NCBI GenBank assembly: GCA_030248215.1
Contig: JASANG010003003.1
Coordinates: 62,001 to 126,000 of the forward strand
Direction of reading: 5' to 3'
Source: Enoplolaimus lenunculus
Taxonomy: Eukaryota; Nematoda; Enoplea; Enoplida; Thoracostomopsidae
Length of the DNA stretch: 64,000 nucleotides
Shown one piece after another: positions 46,401-55,357 of the stretch. The first letter of the stretch is position 1; each line of letters begins with the position of its first letter. Under the pieces are notes generated by a model. The model ran no database searches. It was not told where the DNA came from and was given only the letters and a program-made list of their open reading frames with translations. The position numbers and the translations under genes are program-made.

Positions 46401-49400
46401 GCAGCATGGGATATGCTTCATATTCCTATTAAAAGGATAGTAACTAGACCAGCACATTCGTTCGATGTAACCTGGAAAAATATTAAGAAACAATGGCGTC
46501 CAAAATCATGTTGACTATTAATTCTTCTGAAACATATTGCGGATAGCAAATCTATTTTATGTTGAAAGTTTTTGGCGGATTTATTAGGCATTTTAAGAAA
46601 TTTCTTAGATAATGGCAGGGTTACAGAGACATGGCTGAAGTATAATGATCTTGCTTTTGCCAGATTAATCGATGCTGCCAGAATACGGTGAGAATTTTGA
46701 TCCTCTAGTCGTGACTATACAGTGAAACAAATAACTTAGCAGGGAAATGCGCATTTATAGATTTCTACCTGTAAACTTGTTTGTTTGTCACTAAGGTTAA
46801 AAGGCGGGTAAAGTCAAGAGTCGTTTTTAAAGCATCAATTGTGAGTCATTTTGTGACGCCTTGTTTAATAAAGTATCTAACAAAATTGGTCATCAGTACT
46901 CTAACTCCCCAATTATGTCGCCATACAGTGTTCTTGTGGAATTCAATTAACTATGTTAATAGAGAGCCCAAGGTGAGTTTAGTACGTTCATGTAGAAAAC
47001 TTCAATACACATTTAAAGCAAAACATTTGTTTCTTACAAAAGAAAATTACAAACATTTTGCTATCCGCAATATGTTTCAGAAGAATTAATAGTCAACATG
47101 ATTTTGGACGCCATTGTTTCTTAATATTTTTCCAGGTTACATCGAACGAATGTGCTGGTCTAGTTACTATCCTTTTAATAGGAATATGAAGCATATCCCA
47201 TGCTGCTCAAGTGCTGAGCAATTTTTTCTAGTTTCAACCGCTTTACCAAGCTGCTGATTAATCCATCAATCTGAACTAAGAAAAAATGAGAAGACTGATT
47301 AAACTAAATACGGAGTGAAACTTTTATCCTGACAACAAGCGCCTAACCAACGTATTTGTATAAAACCAAGCATTGGGGAGAAACCGACCGTTGGGGTGAA
47401 ACCAACCGTTGGGGTGAAACCAACCGTTGGGGTGATACCAACCGTTGGGGTGATACCAACCGTTGGGGTGAAACCAACCGTTGGGGTGAAACCAACCGTT
47501 GGGGATGAAACCAACCGTTGGGGTGAAACCGACCGTTGGGGATGAAACCAACCGTTGGGGTGAAACCGACCGTTGGGGTGAAACCAACCGTTGGAGTGAA
47601 ACCGACCGTTGGGGTGAAACCAACCGTTGGGGTGAAACCAACCGTTGGGGTGAAACCAACCGTTGGGGTGAAACAAACCGTTGGGGTGTAACCAACCGTT
47701 GGGGTGAAACAAACCGTTGGGGTGAAACCAACCGTTGGGGATGAAACCAACCGTTGGGGTGAAACCGACCGTTGGGGTGAAACCGACCGTTGGGGTGAAA
47801 CCAACCGTTGGGGTGAAACCGACCGTTGGGGTGAAACCAACCGTTGGGGTGAAACCAACCGTTGGGGTGAAACCAACCGTTGGGGTGAAACCAACCGTTG
47901 GGGTGAAACCAACCGTTGGGGTGAAACCAACCGTTGGGGTGAAACCAACCGTTGGGGTGAACCCGACCGTAAAGCCCTGTAAAGTGTACCTATAAAGTTA
48001 TAATCGTATAAAATTACTTAGCTAACGGGTAAAAAGTGCTGAATCAAAATGGAAAATTTCGTGCACTTTCTGGTAGGAGTTTTTTGACCGTAACTACTGA
48101 AGGCCACGTTCGTTTGGCAAATCCTTTGGCACAGATATTCCCGACGGACCAGGATATCAGTGTACAAAATCTAAACGAAATAGGTCTGATGTTACCTGAG
48201 TACCAACATGCAAACTAAACTGAAAATACGCACTTGAGAAGCGCGAACCATATATATGAACACTATCGTGTTCATATGATTAATAAATTCAAATACAAAG
48301 CTAAAGTAATAAACGGGTTCACGTACGATTTGTATCTCGCGTAGCGTTCCTTTTCTGAAGCAGTAAGTTCGTCGCTTGGTCCGTTTGGTCCGGACGCAGT
48401 GCCGCCTTGGATGCCGGCTGCCGAATCAATCCGCAGATATTTCGCCGACGTGCTCGGACCACCAAGCTCAGGCGGATTTCTACAAATGAAACGAGACACA
48501 GTATTACATACTTTCTATTTCATCTTGAATCTGATTTGTAGCTAGACTGAATCATTGGTGTCTTTGATAAGGAGACTTGAGTTTACCATCGCCGCTTTTA
48601 CAATTCAACTTGGGCTGGACCACCGGAGTATTATTGATGTCTCAGCGTAAATCTATATTATTAAAGCTGGAACGCGTCATATAAAAATTTTATGCAATGT
48701 TTCAGCTTATTTATAGTATTGAAAAATTCGGGCAAGAACACTGTGTTCTATAAAAAAATCTCGTGAATACTGTTAATTTTCTTGGGTGTAAAAAATGATA
48801 GTATGTAGAACTCATTATAGCAAACTCAAGCTTTTACAACAGCAACAATATCTTTTTCCCAAACGGTATGCACGCGTGATAAAAAGCAAGAATGTTTTTA
48901 AAATGTTACGCGATGGGCAACTACGTTTACTAGTATCTATGCGGTAAAAAAGTTTTATAAAAAGCAAACATAAAAGTATCCTTGTAGCGGTGAAATTTTT
49001 GCGCAAATATGCAAAACAAGACATATCTGTTTCTGGAATTATTTCATATTGAGCGTATCAAAATACCCAAAATTCAATTCAGCTCGTCGAATTGACTAAA
49101 ATAAATTTTAATTTCAGCTTCTTTGTAAATAATTAATTTGTTGCATTTTAGACCGAATGAACGTCGAAAGATTAAATTTAACAAAATCTCAAATGTTTGA
49201 CGTGAAATTGATCATTTCGAAACGTGGAGGTGTTTAAATATGCAAAAAATGTCAAAATTGAACTATTTTTCGACAAATTCTACCTGAGGAAACAGGCGAG
49301 GAAACTCTGGTTTCGGTATTTTATCCAAAAACACTATATATAAAAACATCGGGAGCGTAACCAGAGGAAGTCAGGTGAGGCCCAGCCCCGTTGACAACGT

Positions 49401-49928
49401 TTTGCCCTCTCCTGAAAGTTTTCAATCTTGCATGTTGTAAGTCATCGAAAACCCTTGTTGCCACTCCTGAAAAATGTTTAATCATTCGAACAAGGTGAGC
49501 TGGCTTCGGGCCAGAAAAACATACGGCACAAAATATCGATTCCGTGCGTTTGACGCATACGCCTGCGGATGTTGCAGTTGTGGTTGTTGTTGCAAATAAT
49601 GTTGCGCGTGTAATTGTTGTTGATGTTGTTGCTGATGTATTTGTTGTCGCCTATCGCTTAATTCGCGTTGTTGTTCGTGTTGTTGCGCTTGTTGTTGTGT
49701 TTGCTGTTGTTGCTGTTGTTGTGTACTTGCATGTGATGTAGTTGAATCTGCAATGCAATATTGCTGTTGCGGTGCCGGTTCCGTTGGCTGTGCAATTTCG
49801 TTAGCGGGACATGGTTGAATTGGCGGTTGTGGTGGTTGTTGTTGTTGTTGTTGTTGTTGTTGTGCCTGTTCCTGTTCATTCTGATATGTTGACGCAACTT
49901 CGGATGAAGATGCTATATAACTGTACAT
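37188..49928 (-). CDS. ARNT: ARNT (aryl hydrocarbon receptor nuclear translocator / HIF-1 beta), 13 exons
   Basis: Exons in coding order: 49525-49928, 48327-48479, 45033-45190, 44503-44582, 44090-44182, 43160-43280, 42634-42663, 42157-42345, 41648-41855, 40839-40945, 40166-40316, 38642-39408, 37188-37474. Every junction keeps phase; the total is 915 residues plus stop (human ARNT has 789). Domains: Gln-rich N-terminus 1-135, linker, bHLH about 187-238, PAS-A about 250-420, PAS-B about 465-565, low-complexity Ser/Thr/Gln region to the end. The nuclear product pairs with other bHLH-PAS proteins on E-box-like sites. The helix-loop-helix is nearly identical to vertebrate ARNT ([32 protein letters not shown]), which separates it from BMAL (AHSQIEKRRRDKM). 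The first and last exons are supported by phase rather than homology. Confidence 0.9.
37685..37880. repeat. TTAGGC-type MITE copy, diverged
   Basis: Array of drifted CCTAAG/GTAAGC units followed by GTGCTCTATCGCGGAG, matching the family's CTCTATTGCAG junction. Edges unclear. Confidence 0.55.
38103..38324. repeat. Palindromic MITE with TAAGGTAGG ends
   Basis: Left arm TAAGGTAGGGTTTACTCGTG ... TGCGTTAACCCTACC; right arm GGTAGGGTTAACGCATAATA ... CGTGTTAAGCCTACCTTA. The arms are about 55 nt each and pair with few mismatches. It lies between the last two ARNT exons. Confidence 0.75.
38642..39408 (-). CDS. ARNT: ARNT exon 12: Ser/Thr/Gln/Ala-rich C-terminal region
   Basis: The exon starts after GTACTTAG in phase 2, as the previous donor requires, and encodes about 256 residues of low-complexity sequence with QQQ runs, an acidic DPDDDPDD stretch and EQQQQQQ near the end. 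Vertebrate ARNT carries a Gln/Ser-rich transactivation domain at this place; the sequence itself is not conserved. Reading ends either at a TAG at 38637 or at a G/GTTAGA donor directly over that stop. Confidence 0.75.
40166..40945 (-). CDS. ARNT: ARNT exons 10 and 11: PAS-B
   Basis: Exon 40839-40945 follows CCAATTTCAG and encodes [19 protein letters not shown] and [10 protein letters not shown], matching V-G-Y-Q-P-Q-E-L-L-G-K-N...F-C-H-P-E-D. Exon 40166-40316 starts after TTTTAAG and encodes [11 protein letters not shown] and [13 protein letters not shown], matching F-Q-N-P-Y-S-D-E-I-E-Y-I-I of ARNT. The second is hidden because its frame has a stop directly upstream of the acceptor. It ends at GTAAGT in phase 2. 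Confidence 0.88.
41199..41353. repeat. TTAGGC-type MITE copy
   Basis: Begins GGCCCATGTAACAATCGGG and ends CCTGTTTCATACGTTGGCC, with TTAAGCTTTAGATTAATTTG and three CTTAGG units inside. It lies in an ARNT intron between the PAS-B and linker exons. Confidence 0.8.
41648..42345 (-). CDS. ARNT: ARNT exons 8 and 9: end of PAS-A and inter-PAS linker
   Basis: Exon 42157-42345 follows GTGTTTCCAG and encodes [13 protein letters not shown] and IVHCSGYVR. The donor is GTGAAT (or GTGGTG three bases earlier, in the same phase). Exon 41648-41855 starts at TTAGC after GCGCAG and encodes [14 protein letters not shown], then FISRH-like [14 protein letters not shown], the lead into PAS-B; it ends at GTTAGT in phase 2. 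The middle of exon 9 is less conserved than its ends. Confidence 0.9.
42634..42663 (-). CDS. ARNT: ARNT 30-nt micro-exon inside PAS-A
   Basis: Thirty bases lie between TTCTTTTAG and GTAAGAAA, phase 1-1. With the flanking single bases they encode [11 protein letters not shown]. This fills exactly the gap left between DLK and [12 protein letters not shown]: vertebrate ARNT has TGTVKKEGQQS there. Flanking introns are about 500 and 290 nt. It is too short to show up in an open-frame search and would be lost by most gene finders. Confidence 0.9.
43160..43280 (-). CDS. ARNT: ARNT exon 6: PAS-A core
   Basis: The exon follows GGTTTATTTCAG and ends at GTAAGT in phase 1. It encodes [19 protein letters not shown] and REQLAP, then SRVLDLK, the ARNT signature S-E-W-F-G-S-T-L-Y-D-Q-V-H-P-D-D-V-D-K. 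Confidence 0.95.
43408..43534. repeat. GC-rich MITE with GGGTTGCGCTATAC ends
   Basis: 127-nt element: GGGTTGCGCTATACTCGCCG on the left and GGTATAGCACAACCC on the right; the interior has GCCGCCGG and CACGCGGCTGCG. The flanks TTA and TTTA hint at a 3-nt target duplication. It lies in an ARNT intron. Confidence 0.75.
43555..43830. repeat. GGCATGCAA-core repeat copy, reverse orientation
   Basis: GAAAACCCTTGTATGTTCC, AAGTTTTAACCCCCCTAGC and CTCGCTACAGGCCTG at the right side. The left part is unlike other copies, so it may be a composite. It accounts for an 87-codon minus frame. Confidence 0.5.
43873..44049. repeat. TTAGGC-type MITE copy, diverged
   Basis: Begins GGCCCACGTTACTTTGAAGG, contains AATAGAGTAAACTTAA and scattered TTAGGC units, and ends near TTATATTGACC. 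It lies in an ARNT intron. Confidence 0.7.
44090..44582 (-). CDS. ARNT: ARNT exons 4 and 5: start of PAS-A
   Basis: Exon 44503-44582 follows ACGTTTCAG and encodes [17 protein letters not shown]; it ends at GAA/GTAAGT. Exon 44090-44182 follows GAGTTTCAG and encodes [12 protein letters not shown] and [12 protein letters not shown]; it ends at CAG/GTAAAC. These match T-D-G-S-Y-K-P-S-F-L-T-D-Q-E-L-K and D-G-F-L-F-I-V-S-C-E-T-G of ARNT. A GCC-rich MITE (44592-44730) lies just upstream of the first of the two. Confidence 0.95.
44592..44730. repeat. GC-rich MITE copy
   Basis: AAGGGCGGCGTTATGATG on the left, GACGGCGCCGTACGTCATCA and ATATAGCACCACCTTAA on the right. Starts 10 nt upstream of an ARNT exon border. 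Confidence 0.65.
45033..45190 (-). CDS. ARNT: ARNT exon 3: bHLH DNA-binding domain
   Basis: The exon follows TTGATTTTAG and ends at G/GTAAAA. It encodes [15 protein letters not shown], then [12 protein letters not shown], then [21 protein letters not shown]. The His, Glu and Arg of the basic region that contact E-box DNA in ARNT (H-x3-E-x3-R) are all present. This is the most diagnostic exon in the window. Confidence 0.97.
45240..45412. repeat. Second copy of the CTTGTTAGGGTGGAGG repeat
   Basis: TTGGGATCATCAAAAAATTA, TTTAAAATCTTGTTAGGTTG, a C-homopolymer run, AATGAGGGCATGGGG and TGCTCCGGCCCTGCC. It lies 50 nt upstream of the ARNT bHLH exon. Confidence 0.6.
46091..46286. repeat. 98-bp perfect tandem duplication
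   Basis: Two copies of a 98-nt unit starting CAAAAATCTGAATATTATAG and ending TTAGAACAGTAACG, in direct contact and identical by eye. It ends about 90 nt before the left arm of the foldback element. Confidence 0.85.
46375..47232. repeat. Foldback element with about 176-nt near-perfect arms
   Basis: The left arm (46375-46550) starts ACTAGAAAAAATTGCTCAGC and ends GCGGATAGCAAA; the right arm (47058-47232) is its reverse complement. About 500 nt of unrelated DNA lie between. By eye the arms are almost identical, so the element is recent or kept alike by conversion. It lies in an ARNT intron. No transposase frame is seen. Confidence 0.85.
47380..47972. repeat. 18-bp minisatellite, about 33 units
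   Basis: Unit AACCGTTGGGGTGAAACC, with recurring variants (GACCGTTGGGG, and a 1-nt longer GGGGATGAAACC form). It sits in the ARNT intron between the linker and bHLH exons. Every frame stays open over hundreds of bases, which produces false reading frames on both strands. The unit length is a multiple of three. Confidence 0.9.
48327..48479 (-). CDS. ARNT: ARNT exon 2: linker before bHLH
   Basis: The exon follows CATTTGTAG and ends at GTACGT, phase 2-2. It encodes [15 protein letters not shown] and [11 protein letters not shown]. It corresponds to K-F-L-R-C-D-D...DKERFAR of ARNT, directly ahead of the basic region. Compared with the vertebrate protein, three residues (YKS) stand between the AR and the ENHSE of the basic region. 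Confidence 0.85.
49350..49480. repeat. GGCATGCAA-core repeat copy beside ARNT exon 1
   Basis: GAGCGTAACCAGAGG, CCCTCTCCTGAAAGTTTTC, TTGCATGTTGTAAGTCATCG, GAAAACCCTTGTTGCC. It lies directly downstream of the first ARNT exon, within the intron. Confidence 0.6.
49525..49928 (-). CDS. ARNT: ARNT exon 1 candidate: Gln-rich N-terminus
   Basis: An open frame from ATG ([13 protein letters not shown]) carries several Gln runs broken by Pro, Ala and His, and ends in NARNRYFVP at a GTATGT donor in phase 2. The next exon starts in the matching phase, which is the reason for assigning it to ARNT. Vertebrate ARNT lacks such a Gln tract at this end. A strong 3' splice site (CCTTTTTCAG) lies 21 nt before the ATG, so the 5' UTR is either spliced or trans-spliced. 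A TACAG inside the first codons could instead make this an internal exon. Confidence 0.65.
49565..49880 (-). repeat. Gln-coding CAA/CAG-rich tract in ARNT exon 1
   Basis: Imperfect CAA/CAG trinucleotide runs reading Gln in the ARNT frame, broken by Pro, Ala, His and Arg codons. The plus strand reads GTTGTT. Confidence 0.8.
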
Positions 49929-51649
49929 ATTTAGAAATATTAATTTTAGCTGAAAAAGGTTTCAATAAATTTGGATTTAGGGTCTTAGTCAGAACTTTAA
50001 TCTGCCTCAAAGTTTTTTAGCTGGCGTATCGAGGCGACAAATGTTCTACGATGTCTGCCAGGATATTCTACACCCGTTAAAAGCCAGTTTTTTAGTCTTT
50101 CTAAAATGCGTGGGAGGGGACACATACTCCCGGTACCCCTTGTTTACACCCCTGATTAGGTTATTTTGTGCTTATGCGAAAAGTTTCATGCTCAAAAGTC
50201 AATATCAACAAAATTGCCAAAACTAGCAGCTGCAATAATTCGCACTTTCAAATAATGCAAAAGTGGTAATCCTGCCTTAATATACAACGTTTTTTCTGCT
50301 GGACAGCAATAGAGTAAACTTAAGCGTTAAACTATTCTTTAATTTCACAACGTTTATCTGCTGCCCCAAACACTGATAACTGCAAATATATCAAAACTTT
50401 TGTCTAAAATGTATATCGCCTCTAAAATTTCTAACTAAACTCAAATACTTTCAAATGAAAAATTTAAATATTAAATTCAATACTTCATTTGCATAAGCTT
50501 CAATCTGCGGTAATCGAACTGATATGTTCAGCCCCCCCATTTTTGTTTTGACTTGGGTATCCATGACAAAAACCCACGGTAGACCATCATGGTTGAGCAA
50601 AGTTTGCATATATTTGCATATATTTTCTCAAGATTGCCCACATCGCCATCGCCTGTACATGTATATATGTATATGTATATATTGCACAGTATACCTATAT
50701 GTTTTAAATATATTAATATATAACCATATATTATTAATTTATACAATATAAGGCACACTGGAACACCTAACGTTCAAACAAAACTGCAGAATGGGCGAGT
50801 TGAAAGTGAGACAAAAGTACTTTGGAAATATAAATATCAAATTTGGTGTGGACGATATTAAATTACTTAGCTACCCGTCGCATAAAATTAGAATGTAATG
50901 GCGGCGGCGGAACTTGGTGTCCTTTAGGACAATACTCGTAGTTTGTCCAGCTGAAAGGAGTTTTGGTGTACGGCGGAATAGTAGCGGGCTCACGACTTTC
51001 CGACTGGTGAAGATACTTTTTGTGATTCGAAATTTTACAGTTTTCAAACATGCGTTTTGCAAGTGGATATTTCAGTATTTTATAATTTACAAAATGTGTT
51101 CCAGGCATAAAATATTGTAAACTAGTGCAACTCTGCTATATTTTTCAGCGTTTTGCTATCATCAAGCATTTTAATCGGTTTTCATAGGTGAACAATTTGT
51201 ATTACCAAAATTTTCAGCCTGACACGAATGTTCGGGGATGCATTTCTTAAGCCCTCACTGATTGGATCCATTCTCTTCAGAAAAATAATCTATTAGCCAA
51301 TGAAAATTTATAACTAAATTTAATTTCAACCGAGTTAAGCTTAAACTGCTTTCTCAAGCAAGCATTTGACAAACTTTTTTGAAAACCACAGCGTATTCGG
51401 GATCACACTTAATCTTTCTCATTAGGTGTACTCAGGATTTCAGGTCGGAATGTTCATGGTATAACCATACTCAATTGATTTCACGACTCCTGATAGTTAA
51501 TCTGAAGGTTATTAATAGTGTATTTATTGTTTGTATCAAAATTTCGGTAGGAGACACATCCCGTTTATGACTCCCGTTGCGTGCACTCCTGCCATTTTTG
51601 TGAATTTAGTGTTGGGTAAATGTTTGGCAATTACACCCTCACACTTTGA

Positions 51650-51815
51650 AATTTGTGACACCAGAACGTACAAGTGGGTTAAGATTTATTACCCGCGTTG
51701 CGCTTTAGCCGCGGAAATTTTAATTTCTTTACCCGCGGATATACCCGAATCAAAATTTTCTTTCCCGGCAAGCGTTTACCCGCGGGTAGCGTGCAGCTGC
51801 GGTTGGCTGTGCAAG
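51650..51815. repeat. ACCCGCGG-family interspersed repeat
   Basis: ACAAGTGGGTTAAGATTTAT, ACCCGCGTTGCGCTTTAGCC, TTTACCCGCGGATATACCCG, GCGGGTAGCGTGCAGCTGCG. The same order of motifs recurs at 23.5, 24.2, 61.1 and 61.6 kb. It has no long open frame of its own. Confidence 0.7.
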
Positions 51816-54778
51816 TAAAAATAACCATTCATAACTTTGATCTATGGTTCAGGGACATCGGTCGACCAATTGAAATCATTCTGCTCAACATAAGGGCCAT
51901 ACAAGACGATATAACAATAGAAATATTCAAGTTTACCGAATAATACCTCCTTTAAACCGGCTAGTTTGGACGGTTCTTACTGGTTTGAGTTTGTAAGCGC
52001 AGGTGAAGAAAGCATTGAAATTTGTTCGTCGACGGAATACGTTCCAACTTAGAGCTGGAATTCTCAACTGTGTGTAGCACCTAGTGCTATATTGGAAATA
52101 AAGTTTCGAAAATTTCAAATCGCCAAATTTAGAATTTCAAATTTATGCAACGCTTTTAACCATTCGGTTTGGTTGCTGGTTTGCTAAGTTTTTATACATT
52201 TTTTGCTTGCTGTTACAGATTTGTCTGTTCGCTAAAATCATACCGCTGACACGAGCAAAACGCTACACTTGCGAGCGCACCAATAAACAATGATCAAGTG
52301 AAAAAATTACTGATTTTCTAATTAGAAACATCGAAAAAGTTAAAATTAACAAACTTTGCCAAAATTCCAATAAATATTATTTTGAGCCAGTGTGAGAATT
52401 ATTTTTTCACTTAATTTTTAATACTTTTGAACTTTGAAATCATTCTTATCCAGTAGCCAGTTTGAGTTTACGTACCAAAATAACACCATTCTACAACTAT
52501 AAGGTCCCAATAATCTGTACTAGAGTATAGTTCGAACGAGACAAGGGACACTTAATTTTGGGACGCATTTGAACCAATAAAAACACTACAATAAATACAA
52601 ATACATAAACAACTACTACTATATCCCACTTAATTGACTTAAATCGACACACAAAGCAGTAAACTCGGACACTCACCAATAACAAGAATTATTACCGTTG
52701 AAAAACTTTAGTTTTACTAGCGGTTGGGTAAGGTTTAGGGTGTTTCTTTGAAGCCACCTTTTGATCTCCGGATGGGTTCGTGAACCACCCTAATGAGCCG
52801 TGATCCCTTTGTCAATCACTGCAGTTTTTTTTTGGCAATTCACAGTGTGCCACCCCTCTCGCCCGGTGTCCTTAGCCGAGACTCAATTCCGGATATATAA
52901 ACAGTATTAAATGTTTACCCCCTGGCTAAATTGCTCCATACATTAAGACGGGTTTCACTGCAAGATGGGTGCCTATTTCAACTGGAACAGCCAGCATTTT
53001 GTCTAGTTAGTCAACCTAAATAAGCAGTTCCTAGCCGGCTACAGATTCTCTCGAAGACGCAGGAAGAATGCTGGCGTTGATACTGTGTTTTACTAGAACA
53101 TCAGTTTAAGTTACAAGCCACCTATGAAAATTAATTTTTAGTTAAATGACGTTTAGCATGGACTCAAGGAATGCGAGAACTGCGGAGAAGTGTCAAAACG
53201 TATCGCAATTTGGAAACAGGGGCAGGAATGGGCGTCTCGGTGTTGGCTTTTTGAGTCTCGATGGCAAGAGTGGTGATAAGTGAGATGGGCGATCCGGCGC
53301 CCCCCATTGTTATTTATAGTTCCGTTTTAATAGCATGTAATCGGTTTTCAACCTTACCTTAGTGAAAAAGTAGGCTAATTGCATGGTCTTCACGGTCACC
53401 CCCCAGTCGGCGTTTGCCCGAAAATGGTTGGATTTCCAAAATTGGCACCTATTTGAGCTTCTCATAACTTCTCCTGGTCGTGTCACGATTTGAATTCTTG
53501 AAAAATTAGATTTTTAAGGTCCCAAGGATAAGGGTCCCCAATTATAACTCAAGTTTTTTGTTAAATTTAGACGAATTATATACCCTTCAACGCAGTCTGC
53601 GCAGCTGAGTGCAATTGTGTTAAATTTTTCACAGTCAAACCTCTGGTTAACGAATTATGGTCCAATAAAACTGATTTGTCGCCGTCCCAAATCGTTGACA
53701 GTGTGCCAAGTCAGTTATTTGACCATAGCTTGTTAGCCAGATGTTTGATTGTAGCAACTTTAACACAACTGCAGTTAGCTCCGCAGGCTGCGTAGAATGG
53801 TTATAATTTGTCTAAATTTTTTTACAAAAACACTGAATCTCAAGTGTTAACCTTGATCCATGGACATTAAAAAAATCAAATTTATTAAAAATTCAAATTT
53901 GGTCGTGAAATGAGCAACGGAGATTATGAGAAGCTTAAATACGTAACAATTTTTAAAATCCAACTATTTTTGGGCAAACACCGGTTGGGTGAATAACCAA
54001 AAAGAAACAAAAAATTGGGAACGCACCCCCCTGTGTTCTTCATATCACCGCCCCTGCTGCGTGGTTTGGAAAGGAGACTGGAAGTCGAGAATTCAGCAAA
54101 TGTACGACTGTATTGTCTAAATAACTGATGCCTGATAAACGCAATTTCACCGTAAATCTATAAATTTACATAGTTACGCAATAATTATGAGCAGATTTTA
54201 TGAAAAAACACAAAAAAACTACAAAAATAGCATTAAAAATAAATTATTTTGAAAATTTTCCTGATGATTAAAAATTGACTGAGACTGAGACTTTTGATGG
54301 CCGGTCTCGGTAGTCAAGTCTCTTTCCCGGTCTCAGTCACAGTATCGGTTTTTAACCGAGATCGCCCATCCCTGACCGCGGGCGCTGAACCTTCCTGTAA
54401 AAGTGTTAGATCCCCAATGAAATTTCGACCAAACTATGTTTCGAACAAGCTAAGCTCGCTAAATGCTTGCAATAAGCATTATTAATAAAACGACACCTAC
54501 AATTATTTACATTTACCAATCTCTAAGGGCTACACTCAGATATCTTGTAGATGTTCAAAATTTTCCCCGTCAGCCGAAACAAGCTGTTCACCTCGCCGAA
54601 CGGCCTCGAATTCAATTCAAACCTTCTCGTTCAAATCTGAACACCTCAAATGCTCGATTACTCGCCCGTTAAATCTAACCATTCGTTCTACTTAATGTCA
54701 TGAGCCACTTCAAGGCCTTCACTATACGCATTATTTGCTGTTATAATTCGATATTTACTGAGTTTGTGATATTGTTTC

Positions 54779-54865
54779 AATTATATATACATACATAATA
54801 TATACATATATACAATACATACATGCATATATAATATACATGCATACACAAAATGTACAAATATA
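54779..54865. repeat. TATATACATA microsatellite
   Basis: AT-rich TATATACATACATA repeats. Similar shorter tracts: 25310-25345, 50650-50735, 59415-59480 and 60240-60300. Confidence 0.75.
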
Positions 54866-55198
54866 TAATGCAATAGTTTGATAAAGCTTATTTTATTAGC
54901 GCAAAGCTTTGGCTTTTATCATGGTACCCATAGCCCTGTGTATGGTTCACTTGAGAGCTCTACGGTTGATTTCAGGGGTGACCTGAGATGGGACCCTACG
55001 GGTCGTTACAATCTATAATATCATCTCAGTCAGATACAGGCACTACTGCCTTAGTGAAACATCGTTCAACGTTTTGCTTATCCTAAAATCATTATTTTAG
55101 TTGTGTTTCGGGGTCGGTCCCACCGATTCTAGTTTTACGCCGCTGGTCCGGTTTATGGACTTTAAGCATCGGTCGCATTATGGAACGCAATTACGTGT

Positions 55199-55214
55199 AA
55201 TGTTGTTGTTGTTT

Positions 55215-55276
<62 letters not shown>

Positions 55277-55357
55277 GCTGCTGCTGCTGCTGTTGTTGTT
55301 GTTGTTTTTGTTGTTGTTGTTGTTGTTTTTGTTGTTGTTGACGTTGTTGTTGTTGCT
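55199..55357 (+). repeat. (GTT)n microsatellite, not coding
   Basis: About 50 units of GTT with a short GCT block at about 55278-55292. Apart from a poly-Leu shadow there is no ordinary coding around it, so unlike the 6.5 and 49.7 kb tracts it looks like a plain microsatellite. Confidence 0.85.

Noticed and set aside
47299-47995. Frames up to 201 codons with VSPQRL or FHPNGW repeats
   Set aside because: Translations of the 18-bp minisatellite in several frames on both strands; intronic in the ARNT model.
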